From Ruminococcaceae bacterium UBA3220 (GTDB lineage Bacteria; Bacillota; Clostridia; Oscillospirales; Acutalibacteraceae), in assembly GCA_002363095.1 (NCBI GenBank), contig DEWC01000072.1, positions 1-32,042 of the forward strand: a stretch of 32,042 nucleotides of DNA, written 5' to 3'. The position numbers and the translations under genes are program-made. Below are positions 1 through 8,327 of this stretch, one piece after another; position 1 is the stretch's first letter; every line of letters begins with the position of its first letter. The notes under the pieces are model-generated. The model did no database searches, was not told where the DNA came from, and saw only the letters and a program-made list of their open reading frames with translations.

Positions 1-1
1 A

Positions 2-3000
2 AATCCGACCATTAACTTCCAGCTTAACCTGGGCAAAGGATCGGAAGTCCTCTTTGACTTTGAAGGCGGACAATCCGATATCAATGAATGGAATATTATC
101 GATAACAGAAAAGGCACGGTATGGGATTACGATATGCACCTTTCCTTGGCGGACAAAACCAATGGCGAGGTTCATGACGGAAACTATTCTATGCGTATGG
201 AACTCAACGGTCTTTCTTCCAATGCCTCACACTCAGCAGAGTACGGTTGGATAAGACTTGGTGTTAACGACCTTGTTGAACTTGAAAATGCGCGATCGTT
301 AGGTTTCTGGCTCTATATTCCTGAAGATGTTATCCACCTTTGGGTATGCGGTAACTATATGGCGGATTCTGACGGCGATGGTGTTTACGATTCATACGCC
401 AACCCCGGTTTGCCGCCTGCTTTCCCAAATCAGGTTTATGAAAAGGTTGACGAGTCCGGTTGGTATTATCTCAAAATGGATTTAAGTCAGTATGAGAGAG
501 TTGCCCTTAAAGAAGAAAAGAGTTTTAACGGCAGCGGCACAGCAAAGAATACCTATTTCCTCCAGTTTATCTTTGCAAGAGCAAAGCAGAACGATATTTT
601 AGCCAACGGTACTACTATAGCCCCGTATACTTTCTATTTTGATAATTTCACTGTTGACTACTCCGATGCGGTTGATGACAGAGAAAAACCGGAATTCGAT
701 AAGATTTATATGGATGGCACCGCACTTGTTAAGCGCGAGACCGCAACCACTACTTCCAACACATTGACATTTACTGCAAATGTTGCTGATGCAACAGCAA
801 GAGTAGATGCAAACAAGGTTGCTCATCCGCTTACAACAATTTCGGGCATTGATGCGGATTCCGCTAAAGTTACGATTGACGGTGTTGAGGTACCGGCTTC
901 ATATTCGGGCGGAGTTATGACCGCAAGCAATGTAACCGTTAAGGACGGTTACCACCGTGTAAGATTTGAAATTACCGACAACGCCGGTAATACGGCGGTT
1001 ATGATTCGTACCTTTAAAGTTGAATCCGGTAATTCACCCGCTTCGGTTATATTTGAACCTGCCGACAAAACGCTTGATAGGCTCCTCTTCGGTTCAGTAT
1101 ACTGGATGAACCTTAAAACCAAAGACATTGAGAATATCAAGTCTGTTGAAACGGTCATTGATATGAACGCCGTAAACCACTGGCAACTTGACAATATGGA
1201 ACTTGCCGAGGGCTTTACCGCATCCTACACTGTTGATGCAGATTCCAATGCCGCGTCGATCACATTTACCCGTACCGGCGACAGTGATAAGACCGGAGAA
1301 GCAATACTCGCAAAAATCCCTGTAAGAATTCTTGACTATGATAATGATATCCATGTATCCGGAAAGACTGCCGCTCAGTATTGGGCAAGCCATGAATTCT
1401 GGGGACATGACTTAAAGCTTGATGTCGACAAAGGTCTTATAACATTTGTTGACGGTTCGAAAGAAACTTTCTCTAACGAAGAATTCAGCGTAGACACCGA
1501 GATGTATACTCCTCGCTATTACATGGATGCAACCTATCTTTCAGAGCACGGTTCGACCCATATCCATACGGTGACTCCGTTAGCTGATAAGGCTCCTACA
1601 TGCACAGAAAACGGTTATACCGGCAGAACTTTCTGTGAAGTTTGTAATTCTGTCGTAGATTGGGGTACTACTATTCCGGCTACCGGTCATACATACGGTG
1701 TTGTAGGTGATAAACTTGCGTGCCATTGCGGCAAGGAAATCACCGGAACCGGCATAAAAACAGTTAACGGTAAGAAATATTACTTGATGGGCGGAACACT
1801 TGTTTCCGGCTGGAGACTTGATGAAAGCGCCGATACAAGTATTGATACCAGCAAATATACCGGCGTTGAAATCAATACTTCTTTGGTAACCAATACCGAT
1901 AACTGGTATTATTTCGATGAGAACACTTATGAAGGAATCAACGGCACCCGCACATTTACCATCAACGGTGTCAAGGTTGATTATAACTTTGTAGACGGTG
2001 CAGTTGAAGGACTTTGGAAAGCCGACGGAAGCGGAAGCAAGTATTATTACGGTCCTGATTACGCAAAATATATCAAGAGAAGCCAGTTGTCTAACTTTAC
2101 ATGGGTTGCGATAAACGGCGAGATTTATGCATTCGATGCAAACAGTCACAGATATGAGGGCTATGCCGTATTGGTTAATACCGGCGGTGATGCAGTTCTT
2201 TGTGAGTTTGATGAGAACGGCGTACTCGTTGGCAGATATTCACCCAGCGAGAATTATACCGGTATATTCAGATGCACAACAAAAACAACTTATTTGAGAA
2301 ACGGAATTCCGGTTAATGCAGGTCTTGTAAAAGACGGCGACGACTATTATTATGTTGCAAGCGGTTATGAAGCCGTAGTTGGTAACTATGATGTTACCCG
2401 TACCAACGGTTTATTGCTCCCCGGTTTCTATCAATTCGGTGAAGACGGAAAAATGATTAATCCTCCCGTATATCCGGACGGTCCGAACAGCGACGGTTCC
2501 TTCTATCTTAACGGAAAAAAGCTTGTTGCATATCAGCTTGTTGAATTTGATGGAAACTACTACTTTATTAACGACGGCAATAAATATGCCAAGAACACTC
2601 GCCTTTATCTGGCTGCCAAATTTGCCGATGCTTTCGGTTTGCCGGTAGGTTACTACGATTTTGACAAAACCGGAAAACTTTTCATAAAGAACGGTCCTTT
2701 TGAGGATGGATTCTTCTATCTCAACAATGTTAAACAAACATCATATAAATTGATAGAGTTTGAAGGCAATTATTACTTTATCGACAGCGGTAATAAGTAT
2801 GCCAAGGACAAGAAAGTATATCTCAGTGAAACATTTGTCAAAGGAACCGGTTTAGCGGTCGGATACTATTATTTTGACAATACAGGAAAAATGTCTGATA
2901 ATGATCCTTCGGTTAAAAACGGTCCTAATGAAGACGGATTCTTCTATCTGAATGATGTTAAGCAAAAATCATATCAACTCATTGAGTTTGAAGGGAATTA

Positions 3001-4822
3001 TTATTTCATCAACGATTACAACAAATACGCAAAGAACACAACCCTTTATATGAGTTCGAGATTTGCGGATGCCTTCGGATTGCCTGTCGGTTATTATGAA
3101 TTTGACGAAACCGGTAAAATCATTATGAAAAACGGTCCTGACGCCGACGGATATTTCTATCGTAACGGTGTTAGACAAAATGCATATCAGTTAGTTGAGT
3201 TTGAGGGCAATTACTACTTTATCGATAACGGTAACAAGTATGCGACCTCCAGAACCGTTTATCTCAGTTCCCGTTTTGTTGATGAATTTGGTTTAGATGT
3301 CGGCTACTATGAGTTTGATGAAACCGGCAAGATCATAATGAAGAACGGTCCCTATCCGGACGGATTCTTCTATCGTAACGGTTTAAGACAAAATGCGTAC
3401 CAACTTGTTGAGTTTGAAGGAAATTATTATTTCATTAACGACTACAACAAATATGCAGCTGACAAAAGAATTTATCTTACAGCAAGATTTGTTGACGGCA
3501 CAGGACTTCCGGTAGGTAATTACGACTTTGATTCAACCGGAAAGATGATTCTTAAAAACGGTCCGCAGGACGACGGATATTTCTATATTAACAATGTTAA
3601 GCAGAAAGCATATCAGTTAATTAACTTTGAGGGTGATTATTACTTCATCAATGACGCTAACAAGTATGCTGCAGACAAGAGAATATATCTTAGTGATAAG
3701 TTTGTAAGCGGAACCGGATTGACGGTAGGATACTACGATTTTGACTCAACCGGAAAGATGATTCTTAAAAACGGTCCGGATGAGGACGGATATTTCTACA
3801 TCAATAATGTTAAGCAGAAGTCTTACCAGATAATTAATTTTGAAGGTAACTACTACTTCATTAATGACGGCAATAAATATACCAAGAGCAAAACCGTATA
3901 CTTGACCGCTAAATTTGTCGAGCCGTTCGGTCTCAGAGTCGGTTATTATGAGTTTGATGATGCCGGCAGAATCATTATGAAAAACGGTCCCGGAGCAGAT
4001 GGATACTTCTATCTCGACGGCACAAGAGTGGACGCATTCCAGTTGATTAAATTCAATGGCGACTATTACTATATCGGCGCCGGTAATAAATATGTTACAT
4101 CGAGATGGCAGTATACCGGTATGGCAGACAGTGTTTTCGATGGAACAGATATAAGATCCTGGCACCATTCATTTGACAACCAGGGTAGGATGATCGGTTA
4201 TTACGAAGGTCTTCCGAACGGTCGTGACATAGGAAAAATCTGGAACTTGAAGACCGCTGATGGAAAGAATATTAAGTCCGGTCTTTTGATCCGCGGTTGC
4301 GAACTTGATAACTCAAACTACTATTTCCCGCCCGATATTATCGCAACGGGTATCGACAGACTTCAAAATGAATTCCATATAAAAACTGATATGGATTTGC
4401 GTTCGCAGACTGTTGGCGGATTGGATGTCTTCGGCGAAGATGTTCAGCATAAGTACTATGATATGGCGCTTTATGAGGAGATATTTACCGATGCCGGAAA
4501 AGAAAAGGTAAAAGAGGTATTTACCGACCTTGCAAACCCCGATAACTATCCGATTTATATGCACTGCACGCACGGTATTGACCGTACAGGTACAGTCTCC
4601 TTCCTTCTTGAATCGGTTCTCGGTGTAGAGCGTCAGATGTTAATCTACGAATACACATTGAGTGTCGGATCTTACGGTAATAAGATTGTTGCGGTTTATA
4701 ACAGTCTTAACAGTAGATATACCGGTGCCACATTTAAGGAAAAGGCTGAAAACTATCTTAAGTCTTGCGGTATTACCCAAGAGCAGATTGACACCCTTCG
4801 CGAGATTTATCTCGAAGACTAA
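2..4822 (+). CDS. Secreted multidomain protein with wall-binding-like repeats and C-terminal tyrosine phosphatase (5' truncated)
   Basis: The frame is open from base 2, so the start codon and any signal peptide lie outside the window; 1606 residues are visible. Order seen: an N-terminal region like a carbohydrate-binding jelly roll (FDFEGG near the edge), an Ig-like stretch (about nt 690-1020, with the DNAGN turn typical of bacterial Ig domains), a cohesin-like beta region (about 1030-1350), one Cys/His module (about 1557-1692: PTC, CEVC, ATGH), aromatic-rich YYF repeats, eight 71-residue units, and a phosphatase domain (about 4200-4800). The phosphatase has the P-loop HCTHGIDRTG, a CX5R motif with Cys codon 4565-4567 and Arg codon 4583-4585, plus upstream GRDIG and DLRSQ motifs, as in the Y_phosphatase3 family. 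The nucleophile and Arg are present, so it is probably active, presumably outside the cell. The substrate is unknown. It precedes an exopolysaccharide operon. Confidence 0.85.
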   Translation, partial: NPTINFQLNLGKGSEVLFDFEGGQSDINEWNIIDNRKGTVWDYDMHLSLADKTNGEVHDGNYSMRMELNGLSSNASHSAEYGWIRLGVNDLVELENARSLGFWLYIPEDVIHLWVCGNYMADSDGDGVYDSYANPGLPPAFPNQVYEKVDESGWYYLKMDLSQYERVALKEEKSFNGSGTAKNTYFLQFIFARAKQNDILANGTTIAPYTFYFDNFTVDYSDAVDDREKPEFDKIYMDGTALVKRETATTTSNTLTFTANVADATARVDANKVAHPLTTISGIDADSAKVTIDGVEVPASYSGGVMTASNVTVKDGYHRVRFEITDNAGNTAVMIRTFKVESGNSPASVIFEPADKTLDRLLFGSVYWMNLKTKDIENIKSVETVIDMNAVNHWQLDNMELAEGFTASYTVDADSNAASITFTRTGDSDKTGEAILAKIPVRILDYDNDIHVSGKTAAQYWASHEFWGHDLKLDVDKGLITFVDGSKETFSNEEFSVDTEMYTPRYYMDATYLSEHGSTHIHTVTPLADKAPTCTENGYTGRTFCEVCNSVVDWGTTIPATGHTYGVVGDKLACHCGKEITGTGIKTVNGKKYYLMGGTLVSGWRLDESADTSIDTSKYTGVEINTSLVTNTDNWYYFDENTYEGINGTRTFTINGVKVDYNFVDGAVEGLWKADGSGSKYYYGPDYAKYIKRSQLSNFTWVAINGEIYAFDANSHRYEGYAVLVNTGGDAVLCEFDENGVLVGRYSPSENYTGIFRCTTKTTYLRNGIPVNAGLVKDGDDYYYVASGYEAVVGNYDVTRTNGLLLPGFYQFGEDGKMINPPVYPDGPNSDGSFYLNGKKLVAYQLVEFDGNYYFINDGNKYAKNTRLYLAAKFADAFGLPVGYYDFDKTGKLFIKNGPFEDGFFYLNNVKQTSYKLIEFEGNYYFIDSGNKYAKDKKVYLSETFVKGTGLAVGYYYFDNTGKMSDNDPSVKNGPNEDGFFYLNDVKQKSYQLIEFEGNYYFINDYNKYAKNTTLYMSSRFADAFGLPVGYYEFDETGKIIMKNGPDADGYFYRNGVRQNAYQLVEFEGNYYFIDNGNKYATSRTVYLSSRFVDEFGLDVGYYEFDETGKIIMKNGPYPDGFFYRNGLRQNAYQLVEFEGNYYFINDYNKYAADKRIYLTARFVDGTGLPVGNYDFDSTGKMILKNGPQDDGYFYINNVKQKAYQLINFEGDYYFINDANKYAADKRIYLSDKFVSGTGLTVGYYDFDSTGKMILKNGPDEDGYFYINNVKQKSYQIINFEGNYYFINDGNKYTKSKTVYLTAKFVEPFGLRVGYYEFDDAGRIIMKNGPGADGYFYLDGTRVDAFQLIKFNGDYYYIGAGNKYVTSRWQYTGMADSVFDGTDIRSWHHSFDNQGRMIGYYEGLPNGRDIGKIWNLKTADGKNIKSGLLIRGCELDNSNYYFPPDIIATGIDRLQNEFHIKTDMDLRSQTVGGLDVFGEDVQHKYYDMALYEEIFTDAGKEKVKEVFTDLANPDNYPIYMHCTHGIDRTGTVSFLLESVLGVERQMLIYEYTLSVGSYGNKIVAVYNSLNSRYTGATFKEKAENYLKSCGITQEQIDTLREIYLED
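2477..4195 (+). repeat. Eight tandem 71-codon repeats inside the phosphatase-fused surface protein
   Basis: Units begin at 2477, 2690, 2918, 3131, 3344, 3557, 3770 and 3983. Every interval is exactly 213 nt except the second (228 nt), where five extra residues sit before the next NGP. Each unit reads roughly NGPxxDGxFYxN, then YQLxEFEGNYYFI, NKYA, YLSxxF, GLxVGYYxFD, TGK. The Tyr/Phe/Gly spacing resembles choline- or glucan-binding repeats but the unit is much longer than the usual 20 residues. The eighth unit is the most diverged and leads into the phosphatase. Confidence 0.9.
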
Positions 4823-4833
4823 TATGATATAAT
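4805..4833 (+). promoter_or_regulatory. Possible extended -10 promoter for the exopolysaccharide operon
   Basis: TATAAT at 4828-4833 is preceded directly by TGA (extended -10). The -35 position 17 nt upstream (ATTTAT, 4805-4810) is a poor match. It overlaps the end of the phosphatase gene. A transcript from here would carry the structured 4863-4957 leader. Confidence 0.35.
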
Positions 4834-4862
4834 TTGTTTTAATGGCATTTTATAACGAAACG

Positions 4863-4880
4863 CCCCCTATTTATAGGGGG
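4863..4880 (+). terminator. Perfect C/G-rich inverted repeat after the phosphatase gene
   Basis: CCCCCTAT at 4863-4870 pairs with ATAGGGGG at 4873-4880. No U-tract follows, so it is at best a weak intrinsic terminator. It could equally be part of the leader of the next operon. Confidence 0.4.
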
Positions 4881-4885
4881 CATAT

Positions 4886-4957
4886 CGTACTAATCAATAC
4901 CTCCGCGCGGTGTACGATGGGCAACGGGTTATTGCCGTAACCCGGCTAAATTGATTA
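4886..4957 (+). promoter_or_regulatory. Structured leader upstream of the EpsG-type gene, class unknown
   Basis: Several nested pairings are visible. TAATCAAT (4891-4898) pairs with ATTGATTA (4950-4957) and encloses the element. CGTAC (4886-4890) can pair with GTACG (4912-4916), and CCGCGCGG (4903-4910) is self-complementary. CGGGTTA (4925-4931) pairs with TAACCCG (4938-4944). The loop of that hairpin holds TTGCC (4932-4936), which is complementary to GGCAA (4920-4924), giving a pseudoknot or two alternative hairpins. The element ends 20 nt before the start codon. I could not assign it to a riboswitch or ribozyme class from memory. Confidence 0.5.
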
Positions 4958-4977
4958 AAAACAATCAGGAGAAAATA

Positions 4978-6036
4978 ATGCTTGCGTATTATTTGTTGTT
5001 TACAATACCGATATTGTTGTCATTTTTGAATTATGATGACGATCGTCTGATAGCGAATAAAAGATTTCCGCTGTTGGTATTTTTCGGTTTATTCATTGTA
5101 CTTTTGTCATTAAGAAGCGTGCAATGCGGCGTAGACTTATTCAACTATAAAATGAAGTTTGAGGATGCTGATTCGGTTTCGGTATTATCTTTGTTTGATT
5201 TTTCGATAATTGAACCCGGATATGATTGGTTTTCATATATCTGCAAATCGTTAATCGGCAATTTCCAAATTTTTCTATGCATTTGTGCTCTTATATCGGT
5301 TGTGCCTATAGCGGTTTTGTATTTAAAAGAAACCGAGCATAATTTGCTGACTATTGCGCTGTTTGCCGGCATTGCGCCGTTTACAATGTTCTTTTCGGGG
5401 TTAAGGCAGTCGATAGCCATGGGAATCGGTGCGATTTGCTATATGTTGTGTAAGAAAAACAGATTGATTCCCTTCGTCATTTTGGTTTTCGTTGCATTTT
5501 TGTTTCATCAATCTTCAATTATTATGCTGTTAATGTATCCGCTAACGCACATTAGAATTACAAAAAAATGGATTTTCCCCATCGCAGTCATTTTTGCTTT
5601 GTGTTTGATTTTTAACAAACAGATTTTCGGTGTGTTAATCTCGTTTAATCATAAGTATGAAAGCAGATATATAATTGCCGATATAGGGTCATATACCTTT
5701 CTTGTAATGCTGTTGATTTTGACGGTGTTTAGTTTTGTCATTCCCGAAGATGACGAGGAAATATTCGGACTCAGAAATATGCTGGTTCTATCGCTTTTGC
5801 TCCAGTGTTTTGCCCCTATCAATACGGTTGCGATGAGATTGAACTATTACTACTTGATTTTTATTCCGTTGTTAATACCGAAAATAATCGACAATTCGCG
5901 GGAGAGATATAAACAAGTAGCTTTCATATCCTCTTATGTATTCTTTGCTTTCTTTATTATTTGGTTCTTTAAAGAAGCGTATACAGGATCAAATTATTTA
6001 CGGGCTTTCCCATATATTCCTTTTTGGAGCGAATAA
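4978..6036 (+). CDS. EpsG-family exopolysaccharide polymerase
   Basis: A 352-residue polytopic membrane protein with about ten hydrophobic segments. The EpsG signature is visible: SLRS followed by GVDLFNY near residues 45-55, and FSGLRQSIAMG in the middle, both typical of EpsG/Wzy-like proteins that polymerise exopolysaccharide repeat units at the membrane. I chose ATG 4978 because AGGAG (4967-4971) lies six bases upstream; the TTG at 4951 is in frame but inside the leader structure. The stop codon abuts the next ATG (TAAATG), so it is translationally coupled to the glycosyltransferase. It is the first gene of the polysaccharide operon. Confidence 0.85.
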   Translation: MLAYYLLFTIPILLSFLNYDDDRLIANKRFPLLVFFGLFIVLLSLRSVQCGVDLFNYKMKFEDADSVSVLSLFDFSIIEPGYDWFSYICKSLIGNFQIFLCICALISVVPIAVLYLKETEHNLLTIALFAGIAPFTMFFSGLRQSIAMGIGAICYMLCKKNRLIPFVILVFVAFLFHQSSIIMLLMYPLTHIRITKKWIFPIAVIFALCLIFNKQIFGVLISFNHKYESRYIIADIGSYTFLVMLLILTVFSFVIPEDDEEIFGLRNMLVLSLLLQCFAPINTVAMRLNYYYLIFIPLLIPKIIDNSRERYKQVAFISSYVFFAFFIIWFFKEAYTGSNYLRAFPYIPFWSE

Positions 6037-7239
6037 ATGAAGATATTACTTTTAAATAACTGTTATCGCTCAGGAAGTACCGGCAAAATTGTTGAAGAAC
6101 TTGAAAACTATTATAATCACAAAGGGCACGAAACGGTTGTCGTCTACGGACAGGGAGAAAAAAGCAGGGCTTCACATTTCAAGATTGCTTCACGTTTTTA
6201 TATAAAAGTGCAAGCTCTTTTGAGCAGAATAACAGGGCTGATGTACGGAGGTTGTTTTCTTTCAACCCATAACGCGATTTCGATTATAAAAAAAGAAAAG
6301 CCGGATATCGTTCACTTGCATTGCCTTAATTCGCATTTCGTAAACATTTACAGATTAATAACATGGCTTAAAAAGAATAAGATTAATACAGTATTAACAA
6401 ATCATGCTGAATTTATGTACACGGCAAATTGCGGACACGCCCTTGAATGTAATAAGTATCAATCCGGTTGCGGTAATTGTGAACGCTGTAAAAAAGAAAC
6501 TAAATCATGGTTTATTGACAGAACTGCAAAGTCATGGAAAAAGATGAAGTGTGCGTTTGAAGGCTTTGAAACGCTTGTTGTTACCAATGTTTCTCCTTGG
6601 CTTAACGAGCGAGCCTGTGGTTCGGAGATTTTAAAGAATTATAAGCACTATATTGTGATGAACGGTGTAAATACAGATGTGTTTTGTTATAAAAACAACC
6701 GCCGTTCAGCCGATAAAAAAACCGTACTGCATGTAACGGCAAAGTTTTCCGATTGCTTGGATGACCTAAAGGGCGGAAGGTTTTTAATTGAACTTGCAAA
6801 AGAGTTAATCAAAGAAGATGTGGAGTTTATTGTTGCCGGCAAGCATACTTTAAAGGCGGAACTTCCGTCTAACATTAAGTTGACAGGTAACATTATTGAC
6901 TCTGAGCGTTTAGCGCGCTTATATTCGGATGCAAATCTTGTTGTTCTTACAAGCCAAAGGGAAACCTTTTCCATGATAACCGCTGAGAGCTTGTGCTGCG
7001 GAACTCCTGTTGTCGGATTTAAGGCAGGCGCGCCCGAAGGGATAGCGATACCTGAATTCAGCGATTTTGTCGAATACGGAGATATAAACGGTTTAAGAAA
7101 TGCGGTCGAGAAGTTTTTGAGTCTGTCTTTCGACAAAGAAGAGATATCTTCGATTGCACGAAAAAAATACAGCAAAGAAAAAATGGCGGAAGATTATTTG
7201 AGGATTTATGAAAAATGTATAAATCGATCGGAGTATTAA
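6037..7239 (+). CDS. GT4-family glycosyltransferase
   Basis: 400 residues with a GT-B fold. The N-terminal Rossmann half starts MKILLLNNC with a Gly-Ser-rich turn (SGSTGKI). The C-terminal nucleotide-sugar domain carries the retaining EX7E motif at Glu309 and Glu317, within ETFSMITAE, followed by CGTPVVGF. A Cys-rich insert in the middle (NCGHALEC, GCGNCERC) matches a GT4 subgroup found in exopolysaccharide clusters. It probably transfers a sugar from an NDP donor to a lipid-linked acceptor on the cytoplasmic face. It is the only recognisable glycosyltransferase in the window, so the others needed for a repeat unit must be encoded elsewhere. Donor and acceptor cannot be told from sequence. 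Confidence 0.88.
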   Translation: MKILLLNNCYRSGSTGKIVEELENYYNHKGHETVVVYGQGEKSRASHFKIASRFYIKVQALLSRITGLMYGGCFLSTHNAISIIKKEKPDIVHLHCLNSHFVNIYRLITWLKKNKINTVLTNHAEFMYTANCGHALECNKYQSGCGNCERCKKETKSWFIDRTAKSWKKMKCAFEGFETLVVTNVSPWLNERACGSEILKNYKHYIVMNGVNTDVFCYKNNRRSADKKTVLHVTAKFSDCLDDLKGGRFLIELAKELIKEDVEFIVAGKHTLKAELPSNIKLTGNIIDSERLARLYSDANLVVLTSQRETFSMITAESLCCGTPVVGFKAGAPEGIAIPEFSDFVEYGDINGLRNAVEKFLSLSFDKEEISSIARKKYSKEKMAEDYLRIYEKCINRSEY

Positions 7240-8327
7240 CCCATTATTATAACTCAACAAACTATGGCGGACTATTGCAAAGTTATGCGCTTTGCAGGTA
7301 TTTGAACAGTAAAGGCGTTGATGCCAAACAGGTGTGTTTTGATGCGTCAAAACAATCTCTTAAAATACCTGCTAAGATAAAACTTCATTTATACTACGCT
7401 AAAAAGAGACTTCGGGGATTAGTGAATCCAAAAGCTTTTTTGGAAATCAAGAAAAGGAATAAAAGCGTTGTTGCTTTCAGAAACGGAATTCCTCATACAA
7501 ATAGGGTATATACATTTAAAAATCTTTATAAACTTAACGATTGTTTCGATGCTTTTATAACCGGTTCCGATCAGGTTTGGAACCCTATTTCGGTAAATGA
7601 GGCATATTCGCTGTCCTTCAGCAAAAAACCTAATTATTCCTATGCGGCATCTGTCGCAAGCGAAAAAATACCCGATAAAAAAACAAAATATTATGAAGAT
7701 TTTTTAAAATCTTTTAAGAAGGTTTCGGTTCGCGAGCGAAACGCAAAAAGAATTCTCCCTGTTGAGTCAACCCTTGTTCTTGACCCGGTATTTTTAGTGT
7801 CGGCTGATACTTGGCGCACAGTTGCGTCCCCGAGACTTATAAAAGAACCGTATGTATTTTGTTACTTTTTGGGCGACTCAATTGAAGGCAGGAAGATGGC
7901 GGTTAAATTTGCTCACGAGAATAACTTAAAGGTTGTTAACATTCCGTATTTAAAAGGCTTTTACCGGAAATGTGATGATAATTTGTTTGATTATTCTCTG
8001 AGTGAGATTACACCGAATGACTTTTTATCTTTAATAATGAACGCCGAATATGTTTTTACTGACAGTTTTCACGCAATTTGTTTTTCATATATTTATAAAA
8101 AGTCTTTTTTTGTTTTTGACAGACCGGGCAAAGCAAGCATGAACACAAGAATAGAGGATATTCTTTTTACTTTGGATTTGGAATCCCGTTTTATTGCCGA
8201 TAGCACTAAAAACCTTAACGAATATAGTGACATCGATTATTCTAAAGATGCCGACCGTTTTTCGGCATTAAAACAGGATTCGGAGAATTTTATAAGCTCA
8301 ATTATCAGGGGATCGAAGGATGGATAG
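7215..8327 (+). CDS. Polysaccharide pyruvyl transferase family protein
   Basis: 370 residues of the PF04230 family. Visible landmarks are NYGGLLQSYAL near the N-terminus, FITGSDQVWNP around residue 115, LVLDPVFL in the middle and TDSFHAICFS in the C-terminal half, all conserved in enzymes that put a pyruvate ketal on a sugar using phosphoenolpyruvate. The start overlaps the preceding gene by 25 nt and the end overlaps the flippase gene by 8 nt, so the genes are tightly coupled. The likely role is decoration of the polysaccharide made by this operon. CsaB-like enzymes of the same fold make the pyruvylated wall polymer that SLH domains bind, but this gene sits among exopolysaccharide genes, so that role is only a possibility. 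Confidence 0.85.
   Translation: MYKSIGVLTHYYNSTNYGGLLQSYALCRYLNSKGVDAKQVCFDASKQSLKIPAKIKLHLYYAKKRLRGLVNPKAFLEIKKRNKSVVAFRNGIPHTNRVYTFKNLYKLNDCFDAFITGSDQVWNPISVNEAYSLSFSKKPNYSYAASVASEKIPDKKTKYYEDFLKSFKKVSVRERNAKRILPVESTLVLDPVFLVSADTWRTVASPRLIKEPYVFCYFLGDSIEGRKMAVKFAHENNLKVVNIPYLKGFYRKCDDNLFDYSLSEITPNDFLSLIMNAEYVFTDSFHAICFSYIYKKSFFVFDRPGKASMNTRIEDILFTLDLESRFIADSTKNLNEYSDIDYSKDADRFSALKQDSENFISSIIRGSKDG

Noticed and set aside
1580..2149. 189-codon open frame on the minus strand inside the phosphatase-fused gene
   Set aside because: It is antisense to a well supported coding region with no recognisable motifs; codon bias of the plus-strand gene explains it.
4886..4957. Twister ribozyme or c-di-GMP riboswitch
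   Set aside because: A few short motifs look similar, but the conserved core and order of stems could not be matched, so no class is claimed.
4951..4977. TTG start for the EpsG-family gene
   Set aside because: It lies within the 3' arm of the leader stem; ATG 4978 has AGGAG six bases upstream.
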